Assembly (NCBI RefSeq): GCF_000425285.1
Contig: NZ_AUDD01000011.1
Location: forward strand, 1-64,000
Length of the DNA stretch: 64,000 bases
Direction: 5' to 3'
Source of the DNA: Acidipropionibacterium jensenii DSM 20535
GTDB taxonomy: Bacteria > Actinomycetota > Actinomycetes > Propionibacteriales > Propionibacteriaceae
The notes beneath the pieces were generated by a model. The model searched no databases. It was not told the DNA's origin and saw only the letters and a list, made by a program, of their open reading frames with translations. Positions 43,441 to 52,185 of the stretch are shown here, piece after piece. The stretch's first letter is position 1. The number at the start of each line of letters is the position of its first letter. A program made the position numbers and the translations under genes.

Positions 43441-43677
43441 AAATGCCTCCAGCGAGTGATGTGTGGGAGGGTAGATCGGCGGGGTCGGCGCCCTGCCGAG
43501 GATCCAAACTCCATACCATGGTAACTCGTGCTCGGCACAGCGCCCCCCGGGTGGGACGCCGGTCGGCGCGCTCAACGGCTCCCGGGGGAGGTTTCGGTGG
43601 CCGGGATGTGTGCCGCCGACGACCCTTGGACCCCACGATCCGGGCGGCAGAGACGTCGCTCCGACAGGAGATCTGCG

Positions 43678-44466
43678 ATGACTCATTCCCCACGCCGTGG
43701 CGTCGCGGCATGTCTGACCGTCCTGGCGCTGGTGAGCCTGTCCGCCTGCAGCAGTACCTCGTCGAGCACTCCGGCGAACACCTCCTCGGCGATCGGGACG
43801 GCCGGTGGCTCTGCCGGCTCAGCCTCGCCGTCGTCGACGGCGAGCTCCTTCGCGTTCACCGTCGGCTCGGGAACCGTGGCTCCCCGCGACCTCGGCGAGC
43901 GGATCTCCACAGCCCAGAAGAGTCTGCGGAGCTATCACCAGGTGACGTCGATCACCGCCGGCTCCCTCGAGATGTCCCTGAAGGGTGACATCGACCGCGC
44001 CGACACCGACACCCCGCGGGCACACGCCTGGATGACGATGAGTGGAGAGACCTTCGAGATGGTCGTCAGGGACTCCGCGGCGTGGGTCCGCCAGGACGGG
44101 AAGTGGGTCAAGAGCGACATGGACCTCAGCTACACCTCGGTGGCCGCGAACCCGGCGGATCCCCTCAAGGCCCTGGACGCCTCGACCAGGGGCAGTTATC
44201 TGGGTCGGGACTCCTCGGGGCACCACTTCAGCTTCGTGCTGGACCGCAAGGCCCTGGCACGGTGGGCGGCCGATCGGCGCGGCGCCTCCAGCGACTACAT
44301 CGAGACGCTGCCGAGCGGCGCCACTGCGCACTACGAGCTGTGGACCACCGATGACTTCCTCGCCACCAGGTCGGCGGTCACGATGAAGGTCCAGAAGACC
44401 ACGGCGGTGAACTCCACCCAGCTGTCGAGGATCAACCAGCCGGTGACGATCCCCGAGGTCGGCTGA
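43678..44466 (+). CDS. LppX/LprG-like lipoprotein
   Basis: A 262-residue exported lipoprotein: signal peptide ending LSAC, a Ser/Gly/Thr-rich spacer (about 28-60), then a beta-rich domain of the LppX_LprAFG-like type (LEMSLKGDIDRADTDTPRAH, WVRQDGKWVKSD, ending TTDDFLATRSAVTM). Relatives bind or shuttle lipids or act as envelope anchors; the exact role is unknown. ATG 43678 has CAGGAG 8 bases upstream. Confidence 0.8.
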   Translation: MTHSPRRGVAACLTVLALVSLSACSSTSSSTPANTSSAIGTAGGSAGSASPSSTASSFAFTVGSGTVAPRDLGERISTAQKSLRSYHQVTSITAGSLEMSLKGDIDRADTDTPRAHAWMTMSGETFEMVVRDSAAWVRQDGKWVKSDMDLSYTSVAANPADPLKALDASTRGSYLGRDSSGHHFSFVLDRKALARWAADRRGASSDYIETLPSGATAHYELWTTDDFLATRSAVTMKVQKTTAVNSTQLSRINQPVTIPEVG

Positions 44467-44694
44467 CCCGGTTCGGCGTCGCGCACGACCGGGGGTTCGC
44501 CGCCGGCCGCCCCTGGCGCGCAGCCGGTTGGCGCAGGTGGGATCGGGACGGCGGGGCACCGGCACGGGGCGCCAGGGACTCCGGCGCAGGACTCCGGCGC
44601 AGGGCTCCGGCGCGGGGTTCTGAAGCCGGGCTCTGACGCAGGGCCGTTGGAGAGGCTCCGTAGAATCGTCCTGTTTGCCGATCCAGGAGATGCG

Positions 44695-44865
44695 ATGACC
44701 AACGCCCCCGATGAGTCCGAGGGACAGCCCGACGACGGGCGACCCGAGGAGGAGCCGCTGCCCCCTCTCCACGAGAAGCTGATCTGGGCGCTGGTATGGG
44801 GGATGGGGATCATCGGGGCGATCATCCTCGTCGTGTGGACCTGGATGCTGTTGTTCCTGAACTGA
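44695..44865 (+). CDS. Small single-pass membrane protein
   Basis: A 56-residue protein: acidic N-terminal half (MTNAPDESEGQPDDGRPEEE) and one C-terminal transmembrane helix (GMGIIGAIILVVWTWMLLFL). The start ATG 44695 has AGGAGA at 44685, which supports translation. No family recognised. Its stop lies within a 24-bp repeat. Confidence 0.65.
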   Translation: MTNAPDESEGQPDDGRPEEEPLPPLHEKLIWALVWGMGIIGAIILVVWTWMLLFLN

Positions 44866-44909
44866 GGACCCCGAGGGCCGAGGTCTTCCTGAACTGAGGA
44901 CCCCGAGGG
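44854..44909. repeat. Exact 24-bp direct repeat spanning a stop codon
   Basis: The stretch 44854-44877 (beginning TTCCTGAACTGAGGA) is repeated exactly at 44886-44909. The first copy contains the stop of the small membrane protein. A ~14-bp repeat of GCGCAGGACTCCG type lies at about 44575-44625. Confidence 0.95.
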
Positions 44910-45026
44910 GCCACGCTCCCGACGGCGGCCTCCCGAACCCGGCTGACGCGGTTGACGGCGTCGCGAACCGGTGGAAGCTCTGGCGGTGCTGGTGGGTCCG
45001 GTTGACAGGGCGCCGGGCCCGGCCAA

Positions 45027-45791
45027 TCAGAACAGGGTCTCGGCCGGATCGATGAGGGTCGGGTCGTGCGGATCGATCCGCGCCACGCTGTTGACCCGGG
45101 GACTCACCCGGTAGCTGGACAGCGAGGAGGCGACCCGGCGGGCCTGGTCGGCGGCCAGGTGCACCAACTCCTCGCCCTCCTGCGGCTCGAGCTTGCCGGG
45201 GGCCAGCCAGTCGTCCAGGCAGTCAGCGGTCATGAAGACCGGCATCCGGTCGTGGATCTCCCCGGCACGGTCGGTTCCGGTGGTGGTGACGATGGCGACC
45301 GTTCTCGCCTCCCCCTCCTCGGACCTGCAGCTGGTCGTCACGGCAGCGGCGTGGAGCAGGGCGCCGTCGGCATGGATCCAGTGCGGGATCTTCGTCCGGC
45401 CCGGCCCCGGGGTCCACTCGTAGTAGCCGGTCATCGGCACGATCGCGCGGTGCGCCCTGAAGGAGGACCGGAACATCCCATTGGTCGCCACCGTCTCCAG
45501 CCGGGCATTGATCGGACGGGGCCGGCCCTCCTTCGCCCAGAACGGCCGAAACCCCCAGACGGCCGGCTCCAGGGCCCGCGCCACAGCCGGTTCCCGGGTG
45601 CGCGCCGCGGCCGGCTCCTGCGGTGCGGGTATCTCCGCCGGCAGCTCACCGGGCAGTGCAATGAGGATCGGGACGGTGTTCGACGGCGCCACCGAGTACC
45701 TCGGCGTCCACTCCTCGATGTCCCTGCCGATCGCCTGGTAGACCCGCATCAGATCGTTGGCGTCCACATTCAGGCCGTACCGTCCACACAT
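45027..45791 (-). CDS. SRAP (HMCES/YedK) abasic-site processing protein
   Basis: Forms a thiazolidine cross-link to abasic sites in single-stranded DNA. The 254-residue protein begins MCGRYG, with Cys2 the attacking residue after Met removal, and contains the conserved NARLET, MTGYYEWT and HDRMPVF segments of the SRAP family. The Pro/Glu/Ala-rich insertion at about 55-80 is not conserved. GAGGAG precedes ATG 45791. Confidence 0.93.
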   Translation of the reverse strand: MCGRYGLNVDANDLMRVYQAIGRDIEEWTPRYSVAPSNTVPILIALPGELPAEIPAPQEPAAARTREPAVARALEPAVWGFRPFWAKEGRPRPINARLETVATNGMFRSSFRAHRAIVPMTGYYEWTPGPGRTKIPHWIHADGALLHAAAVTTSCRSEEGEARTVAIVTTTGTDRAGEIHDRMPVFMTADCLDDWLAPGKLEPQEGEELVHLAADQARRVASSLSSYRVSPRVNSVARIDPHDPTLIDPAETLF

Positions 45792-45847
45792 GGTCTCTCC
45801 TCGGGTGCGCGGCTGAGGAATCTCGCGACACGGTCCCCAGTGTGACG

Positions 45848-45892
45848 CACTGCCGGCTCGGTCCAGGAGAGACCTGGACCGAGCCGGCAGTG
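45848..45892 (-). terminator. 20-bp perfect stem-loop after glpT
   Basis: CACTGCCGGCTCGGTCCAGG at 45848-45867 pairs exactly with 45873-45892 around loop AGAGA. It lies about 80 bp past the glpT stop and before the start of the SRAP gene, both on the minus strand; no T-tract follows. Confidence 0.6.
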
Positions 45893-45974
45893 TCGATGGA
45901 TCGGCGCGAACCACCATCCGGCGGCTGCGCATCACCACTCAGGGGTTGTGCATGTCGAGTCGGTGCTTGTCGAC

Positions 45975-47378
45975 TCAGTGGCTGTGCTCGGACTTTCCGG
46001 CGTGCTCGGCCATCAGGCGCTTCTCCTCAGGGCCGATGAGCGCAAGCAGCACGATCGCGACGACGACGACGCCGACCAGGGCACCGTAGGTGACTCCCCA
46101 GCCGTAGTGCTGGGCGAGGAAGCCCACTCCGGAGGATGCCATCGTCGCTCCCAGAACGTATCCGAACAGTCCGGTGAAGCCCGCCGAGGTGCCGGCGACA
46201 TTGGCCGCGGACATGTCGATCGCCTGGAGGCCGATGAGCATCACCGGTCCGTAGATGAAGGCACCGATGAAGAACAGGAAGACCATCAGCAGCCAGTACG
46301 GAGTGCCGACAGGGGCGAGCCAGTAGGCGGCCAGGAAGACCCCGACGCCGATCAGGAAGGTGACTCCGGTGCGGGTGCGGTTGCCACCGAAGACGTGGTC
46401 AGAGATCCAGCCACAGGCCAGGGTGCCCACCAGTCCAGCCAGCTCGAACAGGGAGAATCCGGCGATACCACCCGTGACGGAGGCCCCGTGGACCTCGGAC
46501 AGGTAGGTCGGAACCCAGTTCAGCACGCCGTATCGCAGGGTGTAGACGAAGACATTGGCGAAGGCCAGCAGCAGCATCACCTTGTTCTTGAAGACGTGCT
46601 GGACGACGACCTGCCAGTAGCTGCTGGTCTCCAGCTCGGAGGTGTCGGTCTCGACCTTCGCCGGGTCGTCGCGGTACTCCTCGATCGGGGGCAGTCCGAC
46701 CGATGCCGGGGTGTCGCGGATCAGCACGAAGGCGATGATCGCCACCACGATGGCGACCAGGGCGGGCAGCCAGAAGGCGGAGTGCCAGTCGTTGGCGGTG
46801 ATGGCCAGACCCCAGGCCGAGACGGCCCCGACGCCCATTCCTCCGACGTTGTGGGCGCAGTTCCAGATCGAGGTCTTCCAACCACGCTCGTTGGTGGAGA
46901 ACCAGTGCACCAGGACGCGGCCCGAGGGAGGCCACCCCATGCCCTGGAACCAGCCGTTGATGAACATCACGATCGCGAAGACGGTGACCGACGCCGAGAT
47001 GGCGGGCACGAATGCCACGGCGAGGTTGGCCAGCGCCGACAGGAACAGGCCGAGGGGCAGGAAGTACCGCGCGTTGGAGCGGTCCGACACCATCGCCATG
47101 AAGAACTTCGAGAAGCCGTAGGAGATCAGGACGGCGTTGGCGATGACGCCGATCCCGACCTTGTCGATCCGACCCTGGTCGAGCAGGATCGCCGAGACCA
47201 GCGAGATGTTGTTCCTGATGAGGTAGAAGCCGGCGTAGCCGAGGAAGATCCCGAGGAAGACCTGGAGACGCAACCGGGGGTACCGGTGCTTGACCTCGGC
47301 CTCGTCGAGACGAGGGGCGGGCGGGGGTGCTGACAGCCAGGAGCGCTTCTGCGTCAGCGGCTTCTCAGTGATGGACAT
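45975..47378 (-). CDS. glpT: Glycerol-3-phosphate:phosphate antiporter (OPA family)
   Basis: Membrane transporter exchanging phosphate for external glycerol-3-phosphate. The 467-residue protein has twelve membrane helices and the OPA signature INGWFQGMGWPPSGRVLVHW, with IWNCAHNVGG and RDTPASVGLPPIEEY, all closer to GlpT than to UhpT (hexose-phosphate). A related substrate such as phosphoglycerate cannot be excluded. It sits next to the ABC/two-component cluster and has a palindrome upstream at 47481. Confidence 0.9.
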   Translation of the reverse strand: MSITEKPLTQKRSWLSAPPPAPRLDEAEVKHRYPRLRLQVFLGIFLGYAGFYLIRNNISLVSAILLDQGRIDKVGIGVIANAVLISYGFSKFFMAMVSDRSNARYFLPLGLFLSALANLAVAFVPAISASVTVFAIVMFINGWFQGMGWPPSGRVLVHWFSTNERGWKTSIWNCAHNVGGMGVGAVSAWGLAITANDWHSAFWLPALVAIVVAIIAFVLIRDTPASVGLPPIEEYRDDPAKVETDTSELETSSYWQVVVQHVFKNKVMLLLAFANVFVYTLRYGVLNWVPTYLSEVHGASVTGGIAGFSLFELAGLVGTLACGWISDHVFGGNRTRTGVTFLIGVGVFLAAYWLAPVGTPYWLLMVFLFFIGAFIYGPVMLIGLQAIDMSAANVAGTSAGFTGLFGYVLGATMASSGVGFLAQHYGWGVTYGALVGVVVVAIVLLALIGPEEKRLMAEHAGKSEHSH

Positions 47379-47480
47379 GAATGGACACTCCGGTACTCAT
47401 CGTCGTCCCGTGTGGACGGCACTGTTCAGCTCCTTATGTTTGCGGCTGGTGAGGGCCGTGGCGATGGTTTGTGGTGACAG

Positions 47481-47502
47481 TTGGTCACAGTGCTGTGACC
47501 AA
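47481..47502. promoter_or_regulatory. Palindromic operator candidate before glpT
   Basis: TTGGTCACAG-TG-CTGTGACCAA is a perfect 10-bp-arm palindrome about 100 bp upstream of the glpT start; an overlapping GTGAC/GTCAC pair lies just to its left (from 47474). Position and symmetry suit an activator or repressor site for glpT. It shares GTCAC/GTGAC half-sites with the palindrome before glpF. Confidence 0.6.
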
Positions 47503-47641
47503 GGGCCCGCACTCTCTCGGGGCAATCCGTGCGGCTGACTACCTGTCCGGCTGACAGTCCATGCGGCCGACGGCCTGTGGACCCGGCACCTGCGCAGCCG
47601 ACCGCATGGTGAGCCGGCGATCCGGTGGTCACGGCGAGTCG

Positions 47642-48832
47642 TCAGGCCAGCAGCCACAGGTGGTCGGCTGCGAGCTCCAGCCTGACCCGCTGATGGCGGG
47701 CCAGCGGCTCGGACCACAGGTCACCGGTACCCAGCAGGCTGCCCTGCTCGGTCTCGATGAGGTACTCCATCGTCTCTCCGCGGTAGCGCACCTGCTGGAC
47801 GACTCCCATGAGCCCGTGGGGTGCGGTCTCGTACTCATGGTGTCCCACCCGCGCGGCGGAGTCGCCGTCCCCGCGATGACCGCCGTCCCCGCCGTCACCG
47901 GCCCCCCCGAGCTGGTGGATCGTGAGGCAGTGGGGGCGCACCAGCAGGGTCGCGGTGCGTCCCGGCACCAGGGGGACGCCGGCAGCCACCGGCACCACGA
48001 GTTCGACACCCAGCACGCGGACCCTGGCACGCAGGTCGTGGCCGGGACCGCGAGGAGTCAGCGGGCCCAGGATCTCGGCATCCAGGAAGGATGACCGGCC
48101 CATGAACTCGGCGACGAAGGAGTTCGGCGGATGCTGATACATCTGACGAGGCGTCCCCGCGCCCGCGACTCGGCCATGATCGAGCACCACGATCCGGTCA
48201 GCGGTGGCCAGCGCCAGCCCCTGCTCATGGGTCACGTGCACGACGGTGGTGCCCAGCCTGCGCCTCAACTCGTCGATCAGGTCCAGCAGGACGGATTTGA
48301 GGGCTTGATCCAGACCCGACAGGGGCTCATCGAGCAGCAGTACCCGAGGCTGCGTCATGAGCGCTCTGGCCAACGCCACCCGGCGTCGCTGGCCCCGGGA
48401 CAGCTCGTGGCTGTGGGCACCCTCCAGCCCTGCCAGCCCCAGCCTCAGCAGCATCACCTCCGCCCGGTCGGCCACCTGCACCGGACTGGCGTGCGCGGCG
48501 CGCAGCGGATAGGCGACGTTGTCGAAGACGGTGAGATCGGGAAAGAGATTGTCCTGCTGGAAGACCGTCGCCGTGGGGCGTCCTGCCGCCGGCACGCCGC
48601 TCATGTCCCGGCCCGAGATCAGCACTCTGCCGCGGTCGGCGGTCTCCAGCCCGTTGAGGATCATCACCAGGGTCGACTTTCCCGACCCCGATGGCCCCAT
48701 CACGTCGATCAACTGTCCGGGCTCGGCGATCAGGTCCACCTCGTCGAGCGCCGGGTGCGACATCCCGGGGAAGATCTTGGACAGTCCCTGCACCTCAACC
48801 CGGCCCTCACGCACGGCGTCTCCCTCCAGCAC
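47642..48832 (-). CDS. ABC transporter ATP-binding protein (FbpC/AfuC/PotA-like)
   Basis: Energises the permease encoded next to it. The 396-residue protein has Walker A GPSGSGKST, a signature LSRGQRRRVALAR (Arg for Gly at the third position), Walker B LLLDEPLSGLD, the His switch HVTHEQ, and a C-terminal TOBE-like domain interrupted by a Gly/Asp/His-rich insert (about 315-335). It overlaps the permease end by 26 bp. Substrate unresolved: ferric iron, polyamine or hexose phosphate are all transported by close relatives. Confidence 0.88.
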   Translation of the reverse strand: MLEGDAVREGRVEVQGLSKIFPGMSHPALDEVDLIAEPGQLIDVMGPSGSGKSTLVMILNGLETADRGRVLISGRDMSGVPAAGRPTATVFQQDNLFPDLTVFDNVAYPLRAAHASPVQVADRAEVMLLRLGLAGLEGAHSHELSRGQRRRVALARALMTQPRVLLLDEPLSGLDQALKSVLLDLIDELRRRLGTTVVHVTHEQGLALATADRIVVLDHGRVAGAGTPRQMYQHPPNSFVAEFMGRSSFLDAEILGPLTPRGPGHDLRARVRVLGVELVVPVAAGVPLVPGRTATLLVRPHCLTIHQLGGAGDGGDGGHRGDGDSAARVGHHEYETAPHGLMGVVQQVRYRGETMEYLIETEQGSLLGTGDLWSEPLARHQRVRLELAADHLWLLA

Positions 48833-50405
48833 TCAACCAGATCCCCCACGCCACCAGCGCCACCGTGATCGCCGTGACGGTGGACAGGGTGCATGCCTCG
48901 GTGAGCCGTCCCGCCTCCACCTCGGTGACGATCTGGGCTGCGATGAACGGCGTGTCGGCGCCGGTGAGCAGGATCACCGAGGGCACCGACGTCAGGCCCA
49001 TCACAAACGCCAGAGCCGTGGCTGCGGTCAGCGCCGGGCGCAGCTGAGGGATGATCAACGGCCTCAGCATCCGTGCCGGGGCCATCCCCAGGCCGGCCGC
49101 GGACTGCCTGATCGGCAGCGTCATGGCATCGGTGCGGGCCCGCAGGAAGGCCACGACGACGGGCACGAGCACCAGACCCTGAACGGTCATCACGAGGACC
49201 AGGATCGTCGATGTCGAGTTCCCGCTCGTCCCGGTCCTCCGCCAGATCTCCAGAGCGCCGAGGGCCAGGGGCAGCGTCAGGGCCGAGGACGCCAGCAGGT
49301 TGGTGGAGACCGAGCCTCCCCGGCGCAGTCCTCCGGTGGAGACGATGGCGGACCCGGCGACCATCGCCATCACCGTGGCGCCGGCCGCGACGATCACCGA
49401 GTCGGCCAGCGCCAGCCCGTTCTGGCCCGCCAGCAGCTCGCGATATCCCGACGCCGTCCAGGACAGGCCGGAGGTGGTGTCGATGACCGAGCCCAGCATC
49501 ACCACCGGAAGGCTGAGCGCGTTCGCTCCCGCCACGAACCAGGCCAACCCCACCATCACGCGCTGCCAGACCGAGGATGGCGGACGCCGCCGGGTCCGGA
49601 TCGAGGACTGCTGGGGTGCGGCGCTCCCGGGCCTCGACGAGATCGCCGTCATCACCAGCCATGCCAGGACGCAGATGGCCAGCATCACCGCGGAGGTCGC
49701 GGCAGCCCCCACCGCGTCCCCCTCGCCGATGGCCGCCTCTCGGAGGCGGGTCGCCAGCACCTGGTACGAGCCGCCCAGGGCCAGCGGGTTGGCCACGTCG
49801 ACGGCCGTGTTGGCCACCAGGAGCAGGAACACGGCGGCCAGCTCCGGCCACAGGTGCGGAAGGACAATGACCCGCAGGATCTTCCGGGTCGGCAGGCCGA
49901 GGTCGCGGGCCTGGTCGATCAGCCCCTCATCAAGGGTGCGCAGTCCGGACAGCACTGCCAGATACGCCATTGGCACCATCGCCAGGATGTCGGCCAGCGC
50001 CAGGCCGGTGAACCCGTAGACCGACACCCAGTCCCCTCCGGTGAGCTGTGCGACGACGCCGTTGTTCCCCCAGATCTGCAGCAGGGTGGTGGAGGCCGTC
50101 ACCGGCGGCAGCAGCACCGGGGCCAGCGTCATCCAGTGGAGGAAGCCGCGGCCGGTGAAGCGGTAGGCGTGGTGCACCGCCGCCATCATGGCTCCGGCGG
50201 CGGTGCCCACCACCCCGACCGCTGTCGCCAACCCGAGGGTTGCTGCGACGACCGGGAACCGATGGATCAGCACGCCGGCGAGAGCGGTTCTGCCCGCGGT
50301 GCTGACAATGGTTGCCAGCGTCGGGCGGAGCAGTATCGCGATCGGGACGGCCAGACACAGCCACGTCATGGCTCGCAGAGCCCGGGCCAGTGGATCCGCG
50401 GTCAC
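48807..50405 (-). CDS. Two-domain ABC permease (FbpB/AfuB-like)
   Basis: A 532-residue fused permease with about twelve membrane helices and two binding-protein-dependent transport domains, each ending in an EAA-type loop facing the ATPase (LIDQARDLGLPTRKILRVIVLP in the first half, IRQSAAGLGMAPARMLRPLI in the second). This duplicated form is typical of FbpB and AfuB. Overlaps the solute-binding protein stop by 4 bp. Confidence 0.88.
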   Translation of the reverse strand: MTADPLARALRAMTWLCLAVPIAILLRPTLATIVSTAGRTALAGVLIHRFPVVAATLGLATAVGVVGTAAGAMMAAVHHAYRFTGRGFLHWMTLAPVLLPPVTASTTLLQIWGNNGVVAQLTGGDWVSVYGFTGLALADILAMVPMAYLAVLSGLRTLDEGLIDQARDLGLPTRKILRVIVLPHLWPELAAVFLLLVANTAVDVANPLALGGSYQVLATRLREAAIGEGDAVGAAATSAVMLAICVLAWLVMTAISSRPGSAAPQQSSIRTRRRPPSSVWQRVMVGLAWFVAGANALSLPVVMLGSVIDTTSGLSWTASGYRELLAGQNGLALADSVIVAAGATVMAMVAGSAIVSTGGLRRGGSVSTNLLASSALTLPLALGALEIWRRTGTSGNSTSTILVLVMTVQGLVLVPVVVAFLRARTDAMTLPIRQSAAGLGMAPARMLRPLIIPQLRPALTAATALAFVMGLTSVPSVILLTGADTPFIAAQIVTEVEAGRLTEACTLSTVTAITVALVAWGIWLSAGGRRRA

Positions 50406-51487
50406 CCCAGCACCTGCTCCCGGAACTGCTCGGTGAGGTGTTCGCGGCGCTGGGCGCCCTCGGCCAGCGGCAGGGTGACGATCCGGCGATCGGCCGGCAG
50501 CCTGAGGCGCTGGTCGGAAGGCAGGTCGGCGCGGGCCGGGAGTTGTCGGGAGTGCGTGCGTTTCCCGAGCTCCTGACCCTTGGCCGACAGGATGAAGTCC
50601 TCGTAGCGTCTGGCGGCGGCGAGGTGCCAGGCGCTGCGGTGATCGGTGCCGCGAAGGATCGCCACCGCACCGATCTCCCGGCCGGTGCCCTCACGGGGAT
50701 AGCTCACCACGAGATCGCGGTGCCCCTGCTCGATCTGCTTGACGCAGTGCTGGGTGAAGGTGATCGCGGTCGCCACCTCCCCGCGGGCCACAACACCGGA
50801 GGGTGCCAGACCCGAGGAGGTGTACTGCAGAACGTTGCTGTTGAGTCGCCGCAGCCAGTCCATCCCCGCCTGCTCGCCGCCCAGTCGGGCCACCTGGGTC
50901 TCAACCATGGTGTAGCCGGTGCCCGAGAACATCGGGTTGGGGGCGGAGATGAGGCCCCGGTAGCGGGGATTGAGCAGGTCCTGCCAGGACATGGGCACCG
51001 GAAGGCCGTTGCGGGCCAGCACCGAACGGTCCGAGCAGAAGCCCAGGATCCCCTGGTAGGTGCCGGTCCAGTAACCCTCCTTGTCGCGGGCGAAGGCAGG
51101 AACCTGCGACCAGCCCCGGGGACGGTAGGCCACGAAAAGGCCGCGGCTGGTGCCGGTCGCATAGGCCTCCGACGGGCCGCCGTGCCACACGTCGAAGTGG
51201 TGACTGGGCTGGCTGATGAGGGTGAGCGCCTCCCCGGCGGAACGGCGGGTCATCGTGACCCGGATCCCGGTCTCGGCGGTGAAGACATCGGCCCACTCCT
51301 GGCAAATGTCATCGATCGACGAGCACAGCACCGACAGCTGTGATCCACGGGCATTGCCGACGACTCCCACGACGGCCCATCCGACAACGGTGATGAGGAT
51401 CAGGAGTCCGGCCAGTCTGGTCCGCCAGCGGCGAGCCGGGCCACCCCGGCGCCCGACGGGGCCGAGGGCATCTGCCGCAGCGCTCAC
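50402..51487 (-). CDS. Membrane-anchored solute-binding protein (Fbp/AfuA-like)
   Basis: A 361-residue extracellular solute-binding protein. One N-terminal membrane helix (GLLILITVVGWAVVGVVGNA) is followed directly by a binding domain (LSVLCSSIDDICQEWADVF, FDVWHGGPSEAY, ISAPNPMFSGTGYTM, VSYPREGTGREIGAVAIL). There is no lipobox, so it is probably held by a signal-anchor. The start is GTG 51487, overlapping the regulator stop. Tyr ligands typical of ferric-binding proteins are not obvious, which favours an organic anion over iron. Confidence 0.85.
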   Translation of the reverse strand: MSAAADALGPVGRRGGPARRWRTRLAGLLILITVVGWAVVGVVGNARGSQLSVLCSSIDDICQEWADVFTAETGIRVTMTRRSAGEALTLISQPSHHFDVWHGGPSEAYATGTSRGLFVAYRPRGWSQVPAFARDKEGYWTGTYQGILGFCSDRSVLARNGLPVPMSWQDLLNPRYRGLISAPNPMFSGTGYTMVETQVARLGGEQAGMDWLRRLNSNVLQYTSSGLAPSGVVARGEVATAITFTQHCVKQIEQGHRDLVVSYPREGTGREIGAVAILRGTDHRSAWHLAAARRYEDFILSAKGQELGKRTHSRQLPARADLPSDQRLRLPADRRIVTLPLAEGAQRREHLTEQFREQVLG

Positions 51488-52185
51488 TGGGGATTCCCGG
51501 CGTCCGGCATCAGGTAGCCCTCGCCGCGCACCGTGAGGATCAGTGCGGCACCCTCCCCCTCGAGACGTTGACGCAGCCGGTAGATGGTGGTCTTGATCAT
51601 CGCCCTGGAACCGACCTCGGAGCTGGTGAACCACACGTCGTTGAGGAGGACGGCCCAGGAGGTGACCTCCCCCTTGCGGCGCATCAGCGCGGTGAGCAGC
51701 CGCAGTTCGAGATCCGGCAGATGGAGGTTCCGGCCTCTCCAGAATGCGGCGCGCACGGCGGTGTTGACGGTCAACTCGCCATTGACCAGGGTCGTCTCAT
51801 CGCTGGCCGGCGAGCTGCGCCGGAACACCGCCTGGGCCCGCAGCGCCAGTTCGCGAGGGCTGAACGGCTTGGTGAGGTAGTCGTCGGCGCCCGCCATCAG
51901 TCCCTTGATCCGGTCCTCGGTGGCGTTCTTGGCGGTGAGCAGGATCACCGGGGTCGCCGAGACCGAGCGAACCCGTTCGCACAGGCTGATTCCCGAGGCG
52001 CCGGGAAGCATGATGTCCAGCACCATGATGTCGATGTGCTGCTGGTTGAACAGTTCCCAGGCGCGTTCGGCGTTGCGCGCCGTCAGGCACCGGAATCCCT
52101 GAGTCTCCAGGGCGAAGCTGACGATCGACAGCATCTGGGCCTGGTCGTCCACCACCAGTGCCAGCGGCTCTGCTGAGGACGTCAT
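51484..52185 (-). CDS. OmpR-family response regulator
   Basis: A 233-residue regulator: receiver domain (about 8-120) with phosphoacceptor Asp in DIMVLDIMLPG, conserved LTAKN and KPF, and a C-terminal winged helix (about 135-225). The ATG overlaps the histidine-kinase stop, and its own stop overlaps the solute-binding protein start, so kinase, regulator and transporter are made from one transcript. Likely controls this cluster and perhaps glpT. Confidence 0.93.
   Translation of the reverse strand: MTSSAEPLALVVDDQAQMLSIVSFALETQGFRCLTARNAERAWELFNQQHIDIMVLDIMLPGASGISLCERVRSVSATPVILLTAKNATEDRIKGLMAGADDYLTKPFSPRELALRAQAVFRRSSPASDETTLVNGELTVNTAVRAAFWRGRNLHLPDLELRLLTALMRRKGEVTSWAVLLNDVWFTSSEVGSRAMIKTTIYRLRQRLEGEGAALILTVRGEGYLMPDAGNPQ

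Noticed and set aside
47642-51487. Calling the ABC system a ferric-iron transporter from FbpABC similarity
   Set aside because: The architecture is shared by iron, polyamine, thiamine and sugar-phosphate systems; no ferric-ligand tyrosines stand out and the neighbours point to organophosphate, so substrate is left open.
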